Source of the DNA: CAWJTN01 sp963845895
GTDB taxonomy: Bacteria; Patescibacteriota; Microgenomatia; UBA1406; GWC2-37-13
Reading direction: 5' to 3'
DNA: 64,000 nucleotides
Assembly (NCBI GenBank): GCA_963845895.1
Contig: CAWJTN010000001.1
Coordinates: 186,001-250,000 of the forward strand
A program made the position numbers and the translations under genes. How positions within the stretch are numbered: the first letter of the stretch is position 1; the number at the start of each line of letters is the position of its first letter. A model generated the notes under the pieces. It saw only the letters and a list, made by a program, of their open reading frames with translations, was not told the origin of the DNA and ran no database searches. Shown one piece after another: positions 15,001 through 24,194 of the stretch.

Positions 15001-17916
15001 ATGAAAAGTGAAGAAGAAATAAGACTGAATAAGGATCAAAGAAATGCAGTTGAGCATAAAAAGGGACCACTACTTATAATCGCTGGAGCAGGAACAGGCA
15101 AAACTACGGTAATAACTGAAAGAATAAAACACTTAATTACAAACGGCCTTGCCAAACCTGAAGAAATCTTAGCTCTCACTTTTACTGAAAAAGCTGCAAG
15201 AGAAATGGAGACAAGAGTTGATATTGTTCTACCCTACGGCAGTTTTGGACTTTGGATCTCCACTTTTCATTCCTTTTGTGACAAGATTTTAAGGGAAGAA
15301 GCGCTAAATATTGGTCTCATATCAAACTTCAAATTAATGTCTGATGCCGAAACCTATCTTTTTATTAAACAAAATTTTTGGAAATTTAAATTATCCTACT
15401 TTAGACCTAATGGCAATCCTTATAAATTTATCGAGGGGTTAATCCAACATTTTGATCGACTTAAAGACGAAGACGTATCGGTCGAAAAGTATTTAACCTT
15501 TGCAAAAAAAATAAACAACGGTAAAACCTCGGAGGTTGAAAAAGAAGATACAAAAAAATTCTTAGAACTAGCAGCTGCCTATAAAACTTACGAAGAACTC
15601 AAAATAAAGGAAGGTGTAATGGACTTTTCCGATCTTATAGGAAATGTTCTCAAACTCTTTAGAACAAGAAAAGGAATTCTGTCAAAGTATATAAAACAAT
15701 TTAAATATATATTGATAGACGAATTTCAGGATACAAATTTTTCTCAATATCAGCTAATAAAACTTCTAGCCCCTTCTCAATCGACTCCAAATCTTACTGT
15801 AGTCGGTGACGATTCTCAATCAATCTACAAATTTAGAGGCGCAGCCATCTCCAATATTTTATTTTTCATGAAAGATTACCCAATGGCTAAACAGGTCATC
15901 TTAAACACAAGTTATAGATGTTCTCAAACTGTTTTGGATGCGGCTTACAAACTGATAAAGAATAATGACCCAAATACACTTGAAGCAAGTCTTGGCATCA
16001 GTAAAAATTTAGTGGCTGATAAAAACTATAAGGGTGAAAAAATAGAACTATTTCTTAACGAACGTGTTGAAGCTGAAGCGGATTCTGTTGTTAATTTTAT
16101 TAAAGAATACAAAAAAGAAAATAAAAATGAATATAAAGATTTTGCAATATTAGTTCGTGCCAACAATCATAGTGAACCATTTATAAGAGCCTTAGAGCGA
16201 GCCATGATTCCATTCCAGTTTTTAGGGCCCGGAATGTTATTCCATCAACCGGAAGTTAAAGACCTTATAGCTTATTTAAAAATCCTTTATGACTTCACCG
16301 ACTCGGCCAGCCTTTACAGAGTTCTATCAATGAATATTTGGCAATTATCTGCTAGAGACATTATTGCCGTATTAAATCTTGCAAAAAAATCTAATAATAG
16401 TTTTTTTGAACAATTGGAGTTGGTAGAAAAAATTTCAAATATTAGTGAAACCTCAAGAAAAAAATTTATTAAATTTGTGGAAATGGTTCACAAGCATCAA
16501 GAACTTATAAAAAAAGAAACAGCCGGACAAATTCTTTATTACTTTTTGATTGATAGTGGATTAATAAAGAGTTTTAACGAAATTAAAAGTCAGAGGGAAG
16601 AAAAAAAAGTTCAAAATATTGGTAAATTTTTCGACAGATTAAAAAGCTTTGAGGCAAGTCATGAGGACGCTAGTGTTTTTGCAGTGGTCGATTATCTCGA
16701 CTTGGCAATTGAGATGGGAGAAAGTCCTCTGGCGGCAGAAACGGACTGGACTGAAAACGAAGCAGTAAATATATTAACTGTACACTCTGCAAAAGGGCTT
16801 GAATTTCCTGTGGTTATTTTGGTTAATCTTGTTGAGGGAAGATTTCCATCAAGAGAAAGACGTGATCAAATTCCTTTACCAGATGATCTAATTAATGGAG
16901 TATTACCTGTCGGCGACTATCATCTTCAGGAAGAAAGAAGACTCTTTTATGTAGGTATGACAAGAGCTGAAAAAAAACTTATTTTAACCGGAGCAAACTT
17001 TTACGGAGAAGGAAAAAGGGAAAGAAAATTTTCTCCTTTTATCGATGAATCTTTGGGAAAGGTGCAAAAAAAACAATTTATAATTAATAGTCAACAGTCA
17101 CAGATTCCACTTTTCGAATGGATGAAGCCAGAAGATGAAGTAGATATCAGAGAAAAACAATCAAAAGGATTAACAAAAGTAGATTTTCTTTCTTATTCTG
17201 CCATTGAGACTTTTAGAACGTGCCCACTTCATTTCAGACTAAGATATATTCTTCGTGTTCCTGTCCCACCTACCGCGTCTCAAGCTTTGGGAAATTCCAT
17301 CCACTATACATTAAGAGATTTTTATAGTGATCATCAAAGCTTTAGCGAACTCGGTCGAGAATCTAGAGATTCAATTCTAAAACTCTTAAAAAAAGACTGG
17401 GTTAAAATGGGCTATTCAAGTAAAATTCACGAAAAAGAATCTTATGAAAAAGCTGAAAAATTTTTACTTGATTATTTAAATTCCGACCTTCATAAAAAAG
17501 CCCGACCTATATTTCTTGAAAAACAATTTAACTTCTGGATTGAAAATACTTTAAAAATCTTAGGAAAAATTGACAGAGTTGACGATCTTGGTAATGGAAT
17601 AATAGAAATAATCGATTACAAAACCGGTGCTAACGTCCCTAAACAAAAAGATCTGGATAATAATATGCAAATGACAATATATGCACTTTCTGCTATTAGT
17701 AAGGGAATTTTCGGAAAAACAGTGGACCAGGTGAAAATGTCTTTTTATTTTTTTGATTCGGGAGAAAAAATAAGCACGGTTAGGACGCTTTCTCAACTAG
17801 AGAAAGCTAAAAAAGATCTTTTAAAGATCAGGTCCGATATCGAAAATTCCGACTTCAAATGCAGTAAGGGAATTATCTGCCAAAACTGCGAATATAAAAT
17901 ATTATGCAATGAATAA
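15001..17916 (+). CDS. UvrD/PcrA-type DNA helicase with C-terminal RecB-like nuclease
   Basis: A 971-residue superfamily 1A helicase. Residues 1 to about 680 hold the motor: Walker A AGAGTGKTT, Walker B DEFQDTNF, motif III GDDSQSIYKFRGA, motif VI YVGMTRAEK. Residues about 725-971 form a PD-(D/E)XK nuclease domain with GKIDRVDDLGNGIIEIIDYKTG. Four cysteines (one in RTCPLHFRL, the rest in CSKGIICQNCEYKILC) look like the iron-sulfur cluster of AddB/Cas4 nucleases. It probably processes double-strand breaks in place of RecBCD or AddAB, neither of which is seen here. Confidence 0.92.
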   Translation: MKSEEEIRLNKDQRNAVEHKKGPLLIIAGAGTGKTTVITERIKHLITNGLAKPEEILALTFTEKAAREMETRVDIVLPYGSFGLWISTFHSFCDKILREEALNIGLISNFKLMSDAETYLFIKQNFWKFKLSYFRPNGNPYKFIEGLIQHFDRLKDEDVSVEKYLTFAKKINNGKTSEVEKEDTKKFLELAAAYKTYEELKIKEGVMDFSDLIGNVLKLFRTRKGILSKYIKQFKYILIDEFQDTNFSQYQLIKLLAPSQSTPNLTVVGDDSQSIYKFRGAAISNILFFMKDYPMAKQVILNTSYRCSQTVLDAAYKLIKNNDPNTLEASLGISKNLVADKNYKGEKIELFLNERVEAEADSVVNFIKEYKKENKNEYKDFAILVRANNHSEPFIRALERAMIPFQFLGPGMLFHQPEVKDLIAYLKILYDFTDSASLYRVLSMNIWQLSARDIIAVLNLAKKSNNSFFEQLELVEKISNISETSRKKFIKFVEMVHKHQELIKKETAGQILYYFLIDSGLIKSFNEIKSQREEKKVQNIGKFFDRLKSFEASHEDASVFAVVDYLDLAIEMGESPLAAETDWTENEAVNILTVHSAKGLEFPVVILVNLVEGRFPSRERRDQIPLPDDLINGVLPVGDYHLQEERRLFYVGMTRAEKKLILTGANFYGEGKRERKFSPFIDESLGKVQKKQFIINSQQSQIPLFEWMKPEDEVDIREKQSKGLTKVDFLSYSAIETFRTCPLHFRLRYILRVPVPPTASQALGNSIHYTLRDFYSDHQSFSELGRESRDSILKLLKKDWVKMGYSSKIHEKESYEKAEKFLLDYLNSDLHKKARPIFLEKQFNFWIENTLKILGKIDRVDDLGNGIIEIIDYKTGANVPKQKDLDNNMQMTIYALSAISKGIFGKTVDQVKMSFYFFDSGEKISTVRTLSQLEKAKKDLLKIRSDIENSDFKCSKGIICQNCEYKILCNE

Positions 17917-17921
17917 TTTAG

Positions 17922-17927
17922 TATAAT
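17922..17927 (+). promoter_or_regulatory. -10 box adjoining the GT2 gene ATG
   Basis: A perfect TATAAT ends six bases before ATG 17934. No Shine-Dalgarno sequence lies between them, so a leaderless mRNA is likely. It lies only six bases after the helicase stop codon. Confidence 0.65.
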
Positions 17928-17933
17928 TCAAGC

Positions 17934-19385
17934 ATGATAAATCGTTTATATGACGCGATCATTCCCCTTTTCAGCTGGATTTTGATCACTATGCCATTAT
18001 GGCTTTCTCCGTTCCATCCTGCTGTGGTTGCATACTTTATAATTACCTTTGATCTTTACTTTCTTTATAAAGCTCTAACTACAACGTATTATGCAACCTT
18101 ATCTTATAAACAAATATTATTGTCAAGCAAAGTGAACTATACTAAAAAAATACTTGCAGATAAAGAAAGTGAAAATATAAAACATTTTATTGTTATTCCA
18201 AACTTCAAAGAACCCTTACACAAACTTGAATCAACCATTCAATTTTTAATCAAATCAAACTACCCTTTCAACAATATAAATTTAGTTTTAGCATTTGAAA
18301 CTAGAGAAATAGAAGCACAAGAAAAAGCTAATCTCCTTAAGGAAAAATTCGGAAAAAATTTTGCAAATATATTAGTAACTTTCCACCCGATTAAGGAAAG
18401 GGAGGTCCCTGGAAAAGCAAGTAATCAAGCTTATGCTGCCAAACTTGTCGAGCGGTACGTTGAAAAACGGGGATGGGCATTGGAAAAAGTATTGATTACA
18501 ATTTGTGATGCTGACAGTCATTTGGATAAAAATTATTTTTCATACTTAACTTACGAATTTCTTAGGGATAAAAATAGAATTTATCATTTTTACTGGGCAC
18601 CGGTACTTCTCTATAACAATTTTTGGCAGTTGCCTTTTCTTTTAAGAATTCAGGCAACCTTATCTTCAATCTTACGATTGGCCTTCTTATCACAAAAGGA
18701 TAAATTAATACAAATTTCAACATACTCAACGAATTTGTGGTTGTTGAAAAAAATCCATTATTGGGACGTGGATATAATTCCAGAAGACTGGCATGTTTAT
18801 TATCAGGCATTCTTTACAATTGGTGAAAAAATTGAAACCAAACCTTTATATACAATTGTTAATGGGGATGCCGTGTATTCTGGCGGTCTGATAAAAACTT
18901 TTAAGAATAGATACGAGCAAGAAAAGCGCTGGGCATGGGGGGTAAGCGACATTGGATACACCTTAAAAAAATTCTTTACAACTCCAAATATTAACCCTAT
19001 CGTGAAGTTAAGAAGAATATTTTACCTTGCTGAAACCCATCTTTTATGGACAACTTCTTTTTTCGTATTGACAATTAGTGCCTCAATTCCTCCACTTATA
19101 AATCCCGCTTTCAAAAGGACTGTTCTAGGTTTTATTTTGCCGCAATTGTCGGGACTTATATTAACTTTATCTTCATTGATGCTAGTATTATATGTTTATC
19201 TCGACTACAAGCTAAGACAAAAAGTAAACCAACCGACAAAACTTCAGTCTTTTCCTTTCCTTTTTATACAATGGTACTTGCTACCAATAGTTTCTTTTTT
19301 CTTTTCCTCCCTACCGGCACTAGAAGCTCATACAAGATTATTATTAGGAAAAAAAATTAAATATAAAGTGACTGAAAAAGTCTAA
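17934..19385 (+). CDS. Membrane glycosyltransferase, family 2
   Basis: A 483-residue integral membrane GT2 enzyme. Two N-terminal membrane segments lead to a cytosolic GT-A domain with FIVIPNFKEP, the metal-binding DADSHLD and the acceptor motif EDWH. A QEKRWAWG motif (the Q-x-x-R-W type) follows, and four C-terminal membrane segments complete the protein. This is the layout of processive or polyprenyl-linked transferases such as cellulose or hyaluronan synthases. The substrate cannot be inferred. The next gene, 13 bases on, is another membrane glycosyltransferase, so the two probably act on one surface glycan. Confidence 0.85.
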   Translation: MINRLYDAIIPLFSWILITMPLWLSPFHPAVVAYFIITFDLYFLYKALTTTYYATLSYKQILLSSKVNYTKKILADKESENIKHFIVIPNFKEPLHKLESTIQFLIKSNYPFNNINLVLAFETREIEAQEKANLLKEKFGKNFANILVTFHPIKEREVPGKASNQAYAAKLVERYVEKRGWALEKVLITICDADSHLDKNYFSYLTYEFLRDKNRIYHFYWAPVLLYNNFWQLPFLLRIQATLSSILRLAFLSQKDKLIQISTYSTNLWLLKKIHYWDVDIIPEDWHVYYQAFFTIGEKIETKPLYTIVNGDAVYSGGLIKTFKNRYEQEKRWAWGVSDIGYTLKKFFTTPNINPIVKLRRIFYLAETHLLWTTSFFVLTISASIPPLINPAFKRTVLGFILPQLSGLILTLSSLMLVLYVYLDYKLRQKVNQPTKLQSFPFLFIQWYLLPIVSFFFSSLPALEAHTRLLLGKKIKYKVTEKV

Positions 19386-19398
19386 CTGACAATAAAGT

Positions 19399-20694
19399 AT
19401 GCTCAATTTTCTTTTCACCAAAACCCCACTAATGTTTCTTGTTCAATCTTTTTGGCGGGATGAGGCTTTTTCTTATATATTGGCTAAAAGAAGTATTCTA
19501 CAAATTCTCTTCTTAACAGCAAAGGACTTTAATCCTCCTCTCTATTATTTAATCCTTCACTTTTGGATAAAACTCTTTGGAAACACAGAAATTGCATTGA
19601 GAATTCCTTCTTTTATTTTCTACTGGGCTACGATATATGCAGCTTTTATGTTTTTGAATGAGATCTTAAAGTTAAACACTAAAAAAAGTTTCCTTTATTT
19701 GATTTTATTTATAGTCAATCCCATCTTGTTTTATTACGGATTTGAGGCAAGAATGTATACTGCCTTTACCTTTTTCGCAACTCTTTCATTTTTCTATTTT
19801 TTTAAAAAAGACTATCGCCTATATACTATTTTAACAGTTTTAGGCCTTTATACCCATTATTTCATGCTATTCGTTATCTTGACTCAACTTATTTTTAACT
19901 ATATAGAAAATAAAAGAAAAAAAAATTATCTTATATTAAGAAATAAGCTTCTTCTACCAATTTTGTTTTTCATACCTTGGCTTATCTTTGTCTTTTCACA
20001 AGGACAGTTCTTCACATCTTCTTTCTGGGTTGGAAAAATGGACCTCCAATCATTTTTTAATTTTTTAGGAACACTCTACACCGGTTACGAAGGATGGCCT
20101 GGTCTTTTAGCCATAATTACTCCTCTTTTCTCATTTTTTTTGATAGTTATCGTTTTAATTTCACTGAAATATTTTAGGAAAAATAGTCTTTTTTTGTTAC
20201 TATCACTCTGGGGAATATTGGTTCCTTTGATGATAGCTATAGTTTCATTTATTAAACCGGTATTTTTTTCACGTTACTTAATTTTTTCAAGTATAGGTTT
20301 GATTATATTTCTAATCTTCATAATGGAAAAGTCTAATAAATTTTTCAGAGTTTTGATTTTTACAGTTTTACTTCTCGTTTCAATTGCCTTTCAAATAGTT
20401 CAAATAAAAACTAGAGAAAATATAGATATGAGAAAACCAGTGGCCGAAATTGGTGCATTAATGAAAAAAAATGATCGTCTGTACGTAATAAGCGAACTTG
20501 ATTTTTTTACAGCAGAGTATTATTTGGACGAAAATAGAGTATATATATATAATAAATCTTATGACTCAATCCCAGATTATGCAGGTAAAGTATTAATTCC
20601 TAAAGCTAAAATTGCCACCACTCTTCCTTTTTACCCTTCAAAAGCATTTATTTTAAATTCAGACGGAGGTTATTCTATTCAAGCGTTATATTAA
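19399..20694 (+). CDS. GT39/ArnT-like polyprenyl-dependent mannosyltransferase family
   Basis: A 431-residue protein with about ten membrane segments. The early exoplasmic loop has FWRDEAFSYILAK, with the acidic D-E pair typical of PMT/ArnT enzymes, then NPPLYYLILHFWIKLFGNTE and IALRIPSF. Such enzymes move a sugar from a lipid carrier to protein or lipid outside the membrane. The C-terminal 90 residues form a soluble part. It converges with metK, overlapping its end by four bases. Confidence 0.82.
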   Translation: MLNFLFTKTPLMFLVQSFWRDEAFSYILAKRSILQILFLTAKDFNPPLYYLILHFWIKLFGNTEIALRIPSFIFYWATIYAAFMFLNEILKLNTKKSFLYLILFIVNPILFYYGFEARMYTAFTFFATLSFFYFFKKDYRLYTILTVLGLYTHYFMLFVILTQLIFNYIENKRKKNYLILRNKLLLPILFFIPWLIFVFSQGQFFTSSFWVGKMDLQSFFNFLGTLYTGYEGWPGLLAIITPLFSFFLIVIVLISLKYFRKNSLFLLLSLWGILVPLMIAIVSFIKPVFFSRYLIFSSIGLIIFLIFIMEKSNKFFRVLIFTVLLLVSIAFQIVQIKTRENIDMRKPVAEIGALMKKNDRLYVISELDFFTAEYYLDENRVYIYNKSYDSIPDYAGKVLIPKAKIATTLPFYPSKAFILNSDGGYSIQALY

Positions 20695-21797
20695 TAAAGC
20701 ACTATCTTCTCCCAAGGAAAAGAGTCTCTGCCAAAATGTCCATAAGCCGCTGTTTTTAGATAAATGGGTTTTCTTAAATTTAATCCTTCGATAATACCCT
20801 CAACGGATGTATCTAAAATTTTATTAGCAAAATCTTTTATAACTCGGATCGGTTTTTTCTCCGTGCTAAATGTTTCAAATTCTTGCATTATAGGTTTTTT
20901 TGCGCCTATGAAATAGGCTAATCTTACCTCTACTTTATCTGCTAATTTATTGGCAATGATATTTTTTGCGATGTATCTGGCAGCATAAGCTCCTGACCTA
21001 TCTACTTTCGTTGGGTCTTTACCGCTAAAACAACCTCCCCCAACTCTTGCATATCCTCCATAGCTGTCAACTATTATTTTCCTTCCTGTGACCCCTGAGT
21101 CAACTGCCGGCCCGCTCATATGCCAAACTCCCGTACCGTTAACAACCAATTGACTTTTATTAATCTTAAATCCATAAGAGTTGATAATTGGTTTGACAAC
21201 ATACTTAAAAAGGTCTACTTTTACTTTTTTTAAACTCACTCTTTCATTGTGCGGCACTGCTAGAACAACAGAGTCGACCTTATATGGTTTTCCACCTTTA
21301 TATTCAACAGTAACTTGGCTCTTTCCATCAGGCCTTAAATATTTCAATACTTTTTTTTCTCTTAATTCATCAATTTTTTTTACCAATGAGTGTGCGAGGA
21401 TGATCGGCAGAGGCATCAATTCTTTTGTTTCATTGCAGGCGAATCCAAACATCATACCTTGGTCACCTGCTCCTTTCATTTTTACGCCTACAGCAATTTC
21501 AGGCGATTGAGTGTGAACATAGATTTCAACAGGCGATTTATAAGAAAAATTTAATAGACCATTTGTGTAACCAAGTTTTTTTATTTGTTGTCTAGCAATT
21601 TTTTCAAAATCTAGTTTAGCTTTAGCTGTAACCTCACCAACGATTACCACTCTATCATAGGTAACCATTGTCTCAATTGCAACCCGGCCATACCTGTCTT
21701 GCTCCAAAGTTTCATCTAGAATTGCATCGCTTATCTGATCACAAATTTTATCGGGATGTCCTGCACAGACCGATTCGGAAGTAAAAGTTGTCTTCAT
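20691..21797 (-). CDS. metK: S-adenosylmethionine synthetase
   Basis: Makes S-adenosylmethionine from ATP and methionine in the cytosol. The 368 residues include the N-terminal ESVCAGHPDKICDQISDAIL, the ATP-binding GAGDQGMMFGFAC and the phosphate-binding GGCFSGKDPTKVDRSGAYAA. The protein is slightly shorter than the common 380-400. A SAM riboswitch and an intrinsic terminator precede it, so the gene is switched off by its own product. It is convergent with the GT39 gene. Confidence 0.97.
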   Translation of the reverse strand: MKTTFTSESVCAGHPDKICDQISDAILDETLEQDRYGRVAIETMVTYDRVVIVGEVTAKAKLDFEKIARQQIKKLGYTNGLLNFSYKSPVEIYVHTQSPEIAVGVKMKGAGDQGMMFGFACNETKELMPLPIILAHSLVKKIDELREKKVLKYLRPDGKSQVTVEYKGGKPYKVDSVVLAVPHNERVSLKKVKVDLFKYVVKPIINSYGFKINKSQLVVNGTGVWHMSGPAVDSGVTGRKIIVDSYGGYARVGGGCFSGKDPTKVDRSGAYAARYIAKNIIANKLADKVEVRLAYFIGAKKPIMQEFETFSTEKKPIRVIKDFANKILDTSVEGIIEGLNLRKPIYLKTAAYGHFGRDSFPWEKIVLY

Positions 21798-21811
21798 ATT
21801 TTAAAATAATT

Positions 21812-21840
21812 TATAAAAAATAACCCTCCGAAAGGAGGGT
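21812..21840 (-). terminator. Intrinsic terminator of the metK riboswitch
   Basis: On the minus strand, ACCCTCC-TTTC-GGAGGGT (21823-21840) is followed by TATTTTTTAT (21812-21821), ending about 15 bases before the metK ATG. This is a textbook transcription terminator and serves as the expression platform of the upstream aptamer. Confidence 0.88.
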
Positions 21841-21849
21841 GTGAACTTT

Positions 21850-21866
21850 TCCGCCAGCTGGGCGGA
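21850..21866. repeat. GC-rich palindrome between aptamer and terminator
   Basis: TCCGCC and GGCGGA arms with a five-base centre. It resembles the palindrome at 5032-5047. It lies between the SAM aptamer and the terminator, where an antiterminator strand would be expected, and may be a repeat inserted into the leader. Confidence 0.5.
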
Positions 21867-21867
21867 C

Positions 21868-21979
21868 ACATCTTTCCTCTCGGATCGGATTTAGCACCGC
21901 TGTTTGGGACGGTTGCTGGGTAGCCTGGAACGTTTGACGTTCTTTAGTGAGCCGATACTCTATCTACCTCTCATGATGT
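21868..21979 (-). promoter_or_regulatory. SAM riboswitch aptamer (S-box/SAM-I type)
   Basis: On the minus strand the leader shows the S-box core in order: GAGAGGTAGATAGAG at 5', GGCTACCCAGCAACC in the middle, GGTGCTAAATCC near the 3' side, then GAAAGATGT closing against ACATC (P1). These match the SAM-I consensus blocks GAGAGG-GGAGGGA, RCCCGGCAACC, GGUGCUAAUUCC and GAAAGAU. A terminator follows, so high S-adenosylmethionine should stop metK transcription. A SAM-IV variant cannot be fully excluded. Confidence 0.88.
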
Positions 21980-21990
21980 TTAACTTTTAT

Positions 21991-22019
21991 ATTAAATCAT
22001 AAACATTTTACTGTTTCAA
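21991..22019 (-). promoter_or_regulatory. Promoter of the metK leader
   Basis: On the minus strand, TTGAAA (22014-22019), a 17-base spacer and TTTAAT (21991-21996) place the start about ten bases before the SAM aptamer. The opposite strand carries the -10 box of the CofE-like gene nearby (22031-22036), so the two genes are divergently transcribed. Confidence 0.6.
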
Positions 22020-22042
22020 GTGATAAAATTTACTATTCTAAA

Positions 22043-22789
22043 ATGAAAGTTACAGCAATAAAAACTCATAAAATTATTCCACGTAGAGAAACCATTTATC
22101 AGGTTTTGAATAAATATATTAAGAGCTTAAAAGAAAATTCTATAGTTGCGATAACATCAAAAATTATTTCAATTTGCGAAGGAAGGGTCGTTAAAATTGA
22201 CGATGCTAATAAGTTGAATTTGATAAAGCAGGAAGCTAAGTATTTTATCCCACCGGAAAAAAGCAAATATAATATTACGTTTACGATCAAAAACGACAAT
22301 CTTATTGCTACTGCAGGCATAGACGAATCAAACGGAAACGGATTCTATGTCCTTTGGCCAAAAGACCCCCAAAAGTCAGCAAATGACATAAGAGAGTATC
22401 TAATAAAAAAATTCAATCTAAAAAATATAGGAGTCATCATCACAGATAGCAGAACTTATCCTCTAAAATGGGGCATAACAGGTTTTGCAATCACTCACAG
22501 TGGTTTTATGGCATTGAAAGACTATATAGGTAAACCTGATATCTTTGGAAGAATATTAATGGTGACCCAATCAAATATTAAAGATTCTCTTGCAACGACT
22601 GCCGTGTTAGCCATGGGAGAAGGTGACGAACAAACACCAGTGGCAATTATCGAAGAGGTGCCATTTGTTGATTTTGTAAACAGAAATCCAACAAAAAAAG
22701 AAATTAATGATTTAAAAATAAAATTTGAAGACGATCTCTACTATCCAATTCTTAAAAACGTTAAGTGGGAAAAAGGCAAAGGAAAATAA
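22043..22789 (+). CDS. CofE-like (coenzyme F420-0:L-glutamate ligase family) protein
   Basis: A 248-residue protein of the CofE/FbiB N-terminal family, which in F420 makers adds glutamate to F420-0 using GTP. Recognisable parts are VAITSKIISICEGRVV, a GIDESNGNGFYVLWP loop, VIITDSRTYPLKWGITGFAI and a late AMGEGDEQTPVAII. The start at ATG 22043 lies six bases after a TACTAT -10 box. No other F420 gene is seen here and CPR bacteria are not known to make F420, so the real substrate may be different. It is divergent from metK. Confidence 0.8.
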   Translation: MKVTAIKTHKIIPRRETIYQVLNKYIKSLKENSIVAITSKIISICEGRVVKIDDANKLNLIKQEAKYFIPPEKSKYNITFTIKNDNLIATAGIDESNGNGFYVLWPKDPQKSANDIREYLIKKFNLKNIGVIITDSRTYPLKWGITGFAITHSGFMALKDYIGKPDIFGRILMVTQSNIKDSLATTAVLAMGEGDEQTPVAIIEEVPFVDFVNRNPTKKEINDLKIKFEDDLYYPILKNVKWEKGKGK

Positions 22790-22831
22790 ACTTGATTTTC
22801 ACTAAAACTATTGTTATTCTTTTCGACATCT

Positions 22832-24163
22832 ATGAACTTTCTTAAAAAAACCGATCCTGAAATAGCAAAGCTTATAGCTCTCGAAGAAAAACGACAAAGA
22901 GAAACTCTCATGATGATTCCTTCAGAGAATTATGCGTCTAAAGCAGTAGAAGAAGCCGTCGGTTCTCCCTTAGGCAATAAGTATGCCGAAGGCTATCCAA
23001 AAAGAAGATATTATCAAGGCCAAACTGTGGTTGATCAGGTCGAAAGTCTGGTAATTGAAAGGGCTAAAAAACTTTTCAAAGTAGCGGCTGTGAATGTACA
23101 ACCTTTATCAGGATCACCAGCAAATTTTGCTGTCTATACGGCTTTATTATCACCAGGTGATACAATAATGGGTCTTGCACTTTCCAGCGGCGGACATCTT
23201 ACTCATGGAGCGGCTCATAATGCCAGCAGTAAATATTTTCATTCTGTTCCTTATGATGTAAACAATAAAGGACTAATCGATTACGATAGTCTTTTAAAAC
23301 TTGCCAGAAAAGAAAAGCCAAAAATAATAGTAGCCGGGACTACAGCTTACGCTAGATTTTTAGATTGGGAAAAATTTGCTTTTATAGCAAATGAAGTTGG
23401 CGCTTATCTAATGGCTGACATAGCTCATGTTGCGGGTTTAGTTATCGCAGGTGTTTATCCATCCCCAGTTCCTTATGTCCATGTTGTCACTACAACTACT
23501 CATAAAACCTTAAGAGGCCCTAGGGGCGCAATGATTATGGTTACAGATAAAGGTCTAAAAAAAGATTCAGATCTTGCAAAAAAAATTGACAGTGCAATTA
23601 TTCCAGGTATTCAAGGAGGACCACATTTAAATACAATTGCAGGAATAGGTGTTGCTTTGAAAGAAGCCACAACTATTCGTTTTAAGAAGTATTGCGAAGA
23701 GATAGTTAAAAATTCAAAAGTATTAGCTAAGGAATTAATCAAATATGATTTCAGTCTCGTTACAGGAGGAACAGATTGCCACCTCATTCTAATTGACCTA
23801 AGAAATAAGGGATTACTTGGTAATACTGCTGCTACAGCTTGTGAATACGCAGGTATAGTTATAAACAGAAATTCAGTTCCTCATGATGCTAATCCTCCAT
23901 TTTATCCGTCGGGAATTCGTCTTGGAACACCAGGAATAACCAGTCGAGGCATGAAAGAAAAAGAAATGAAGTTAATAGCCTCTTGGATTAATGAAATTGT
24001 AAATTCTCTACGAGAATCGAAAAAAAAATTAAATGCTGCTACTGAAGATGAAAAGGATAAAAAAATTAGGCTGAAGATAATTAATTCGAGCAAAGTTATT
24101 AAGAATATCAACGATCAAGTGAAAAAACTCTGCAAAAAATTTCCAGTCAAAAAGTCTTACTAA
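22832..24163 (+). CDS. glyA: Serine hydroxymethyltransferase
   Basis: PLP enzyme that interconverts serine and glycine and loads tetrahydrofolate with a one-carbon unit. The start is ATG 22832 (MNFLKKTDPEIAKLIALEEK); an upstream extension would need a TTG. That gives 443 residues. Seen are IPSENYASKAV, the tetrahydrofolate/PLP region SGSPANFAVYTALL, the PLP lysine in TTTTHKTLRGPRGAMI and the GIRLGTPGITSRGM end motif. It sits next to metK and the CofE-like gene. Confidence 0.96.
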   Translation: MNFLKKTDPEIAKLIALEEKRQRETLMMIPSENYASKAVEEAVGSPLGNKYAEGYPKRRYYQGQTVVDQVESLVIERAKKLFKVAAVNVQPLSGSPANFAVYTALLSPGDTIMGLALSSGGHLTHGAAHNASSKYFHSVPYDVNNKGLIDYDSLLKLARKEKPKIIVAGTTAYARFLDWEKFAFIANEVGAYLMADIAHVAGLVIAGVYPSPVPYVHVVTTTTHKTLRGPRGAMIMVTDKGLKKDSDLAKKIDSAIIPGIQGGPHLNTIAGIGVALKEATTIRFKKYCEEIVKNSKVLAKELIKYDFSLVTGGTDCHLILIDLRNKGLLGNTAATACEYAGIVINRNSVPHDANPPFYPSGIRLGTPGITSRGMKEKEMKLIASWINEIVNSLRESKKKLNAATEDEKDKKIRLKIINSSKVIKNINDQVKKLCKKFPVKKSY

Positions 24164-24194
24164 AATTTAGTTTTTACTTATTATCTTACTCTTT

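Noticed and set aside
18562..18810. 82-codon antisense frame in the GT2 gene
   Set aside because: It covers the conserved glycosyltransferase core and has no promoter or ribosome-binding site.
21868..21979. tRNA-like or T-box leader upstream of metK
   Set aside because: The core blocks match the SAM-I riboswitch; no T-box AGGGTGGNACCGCG sequence is present.
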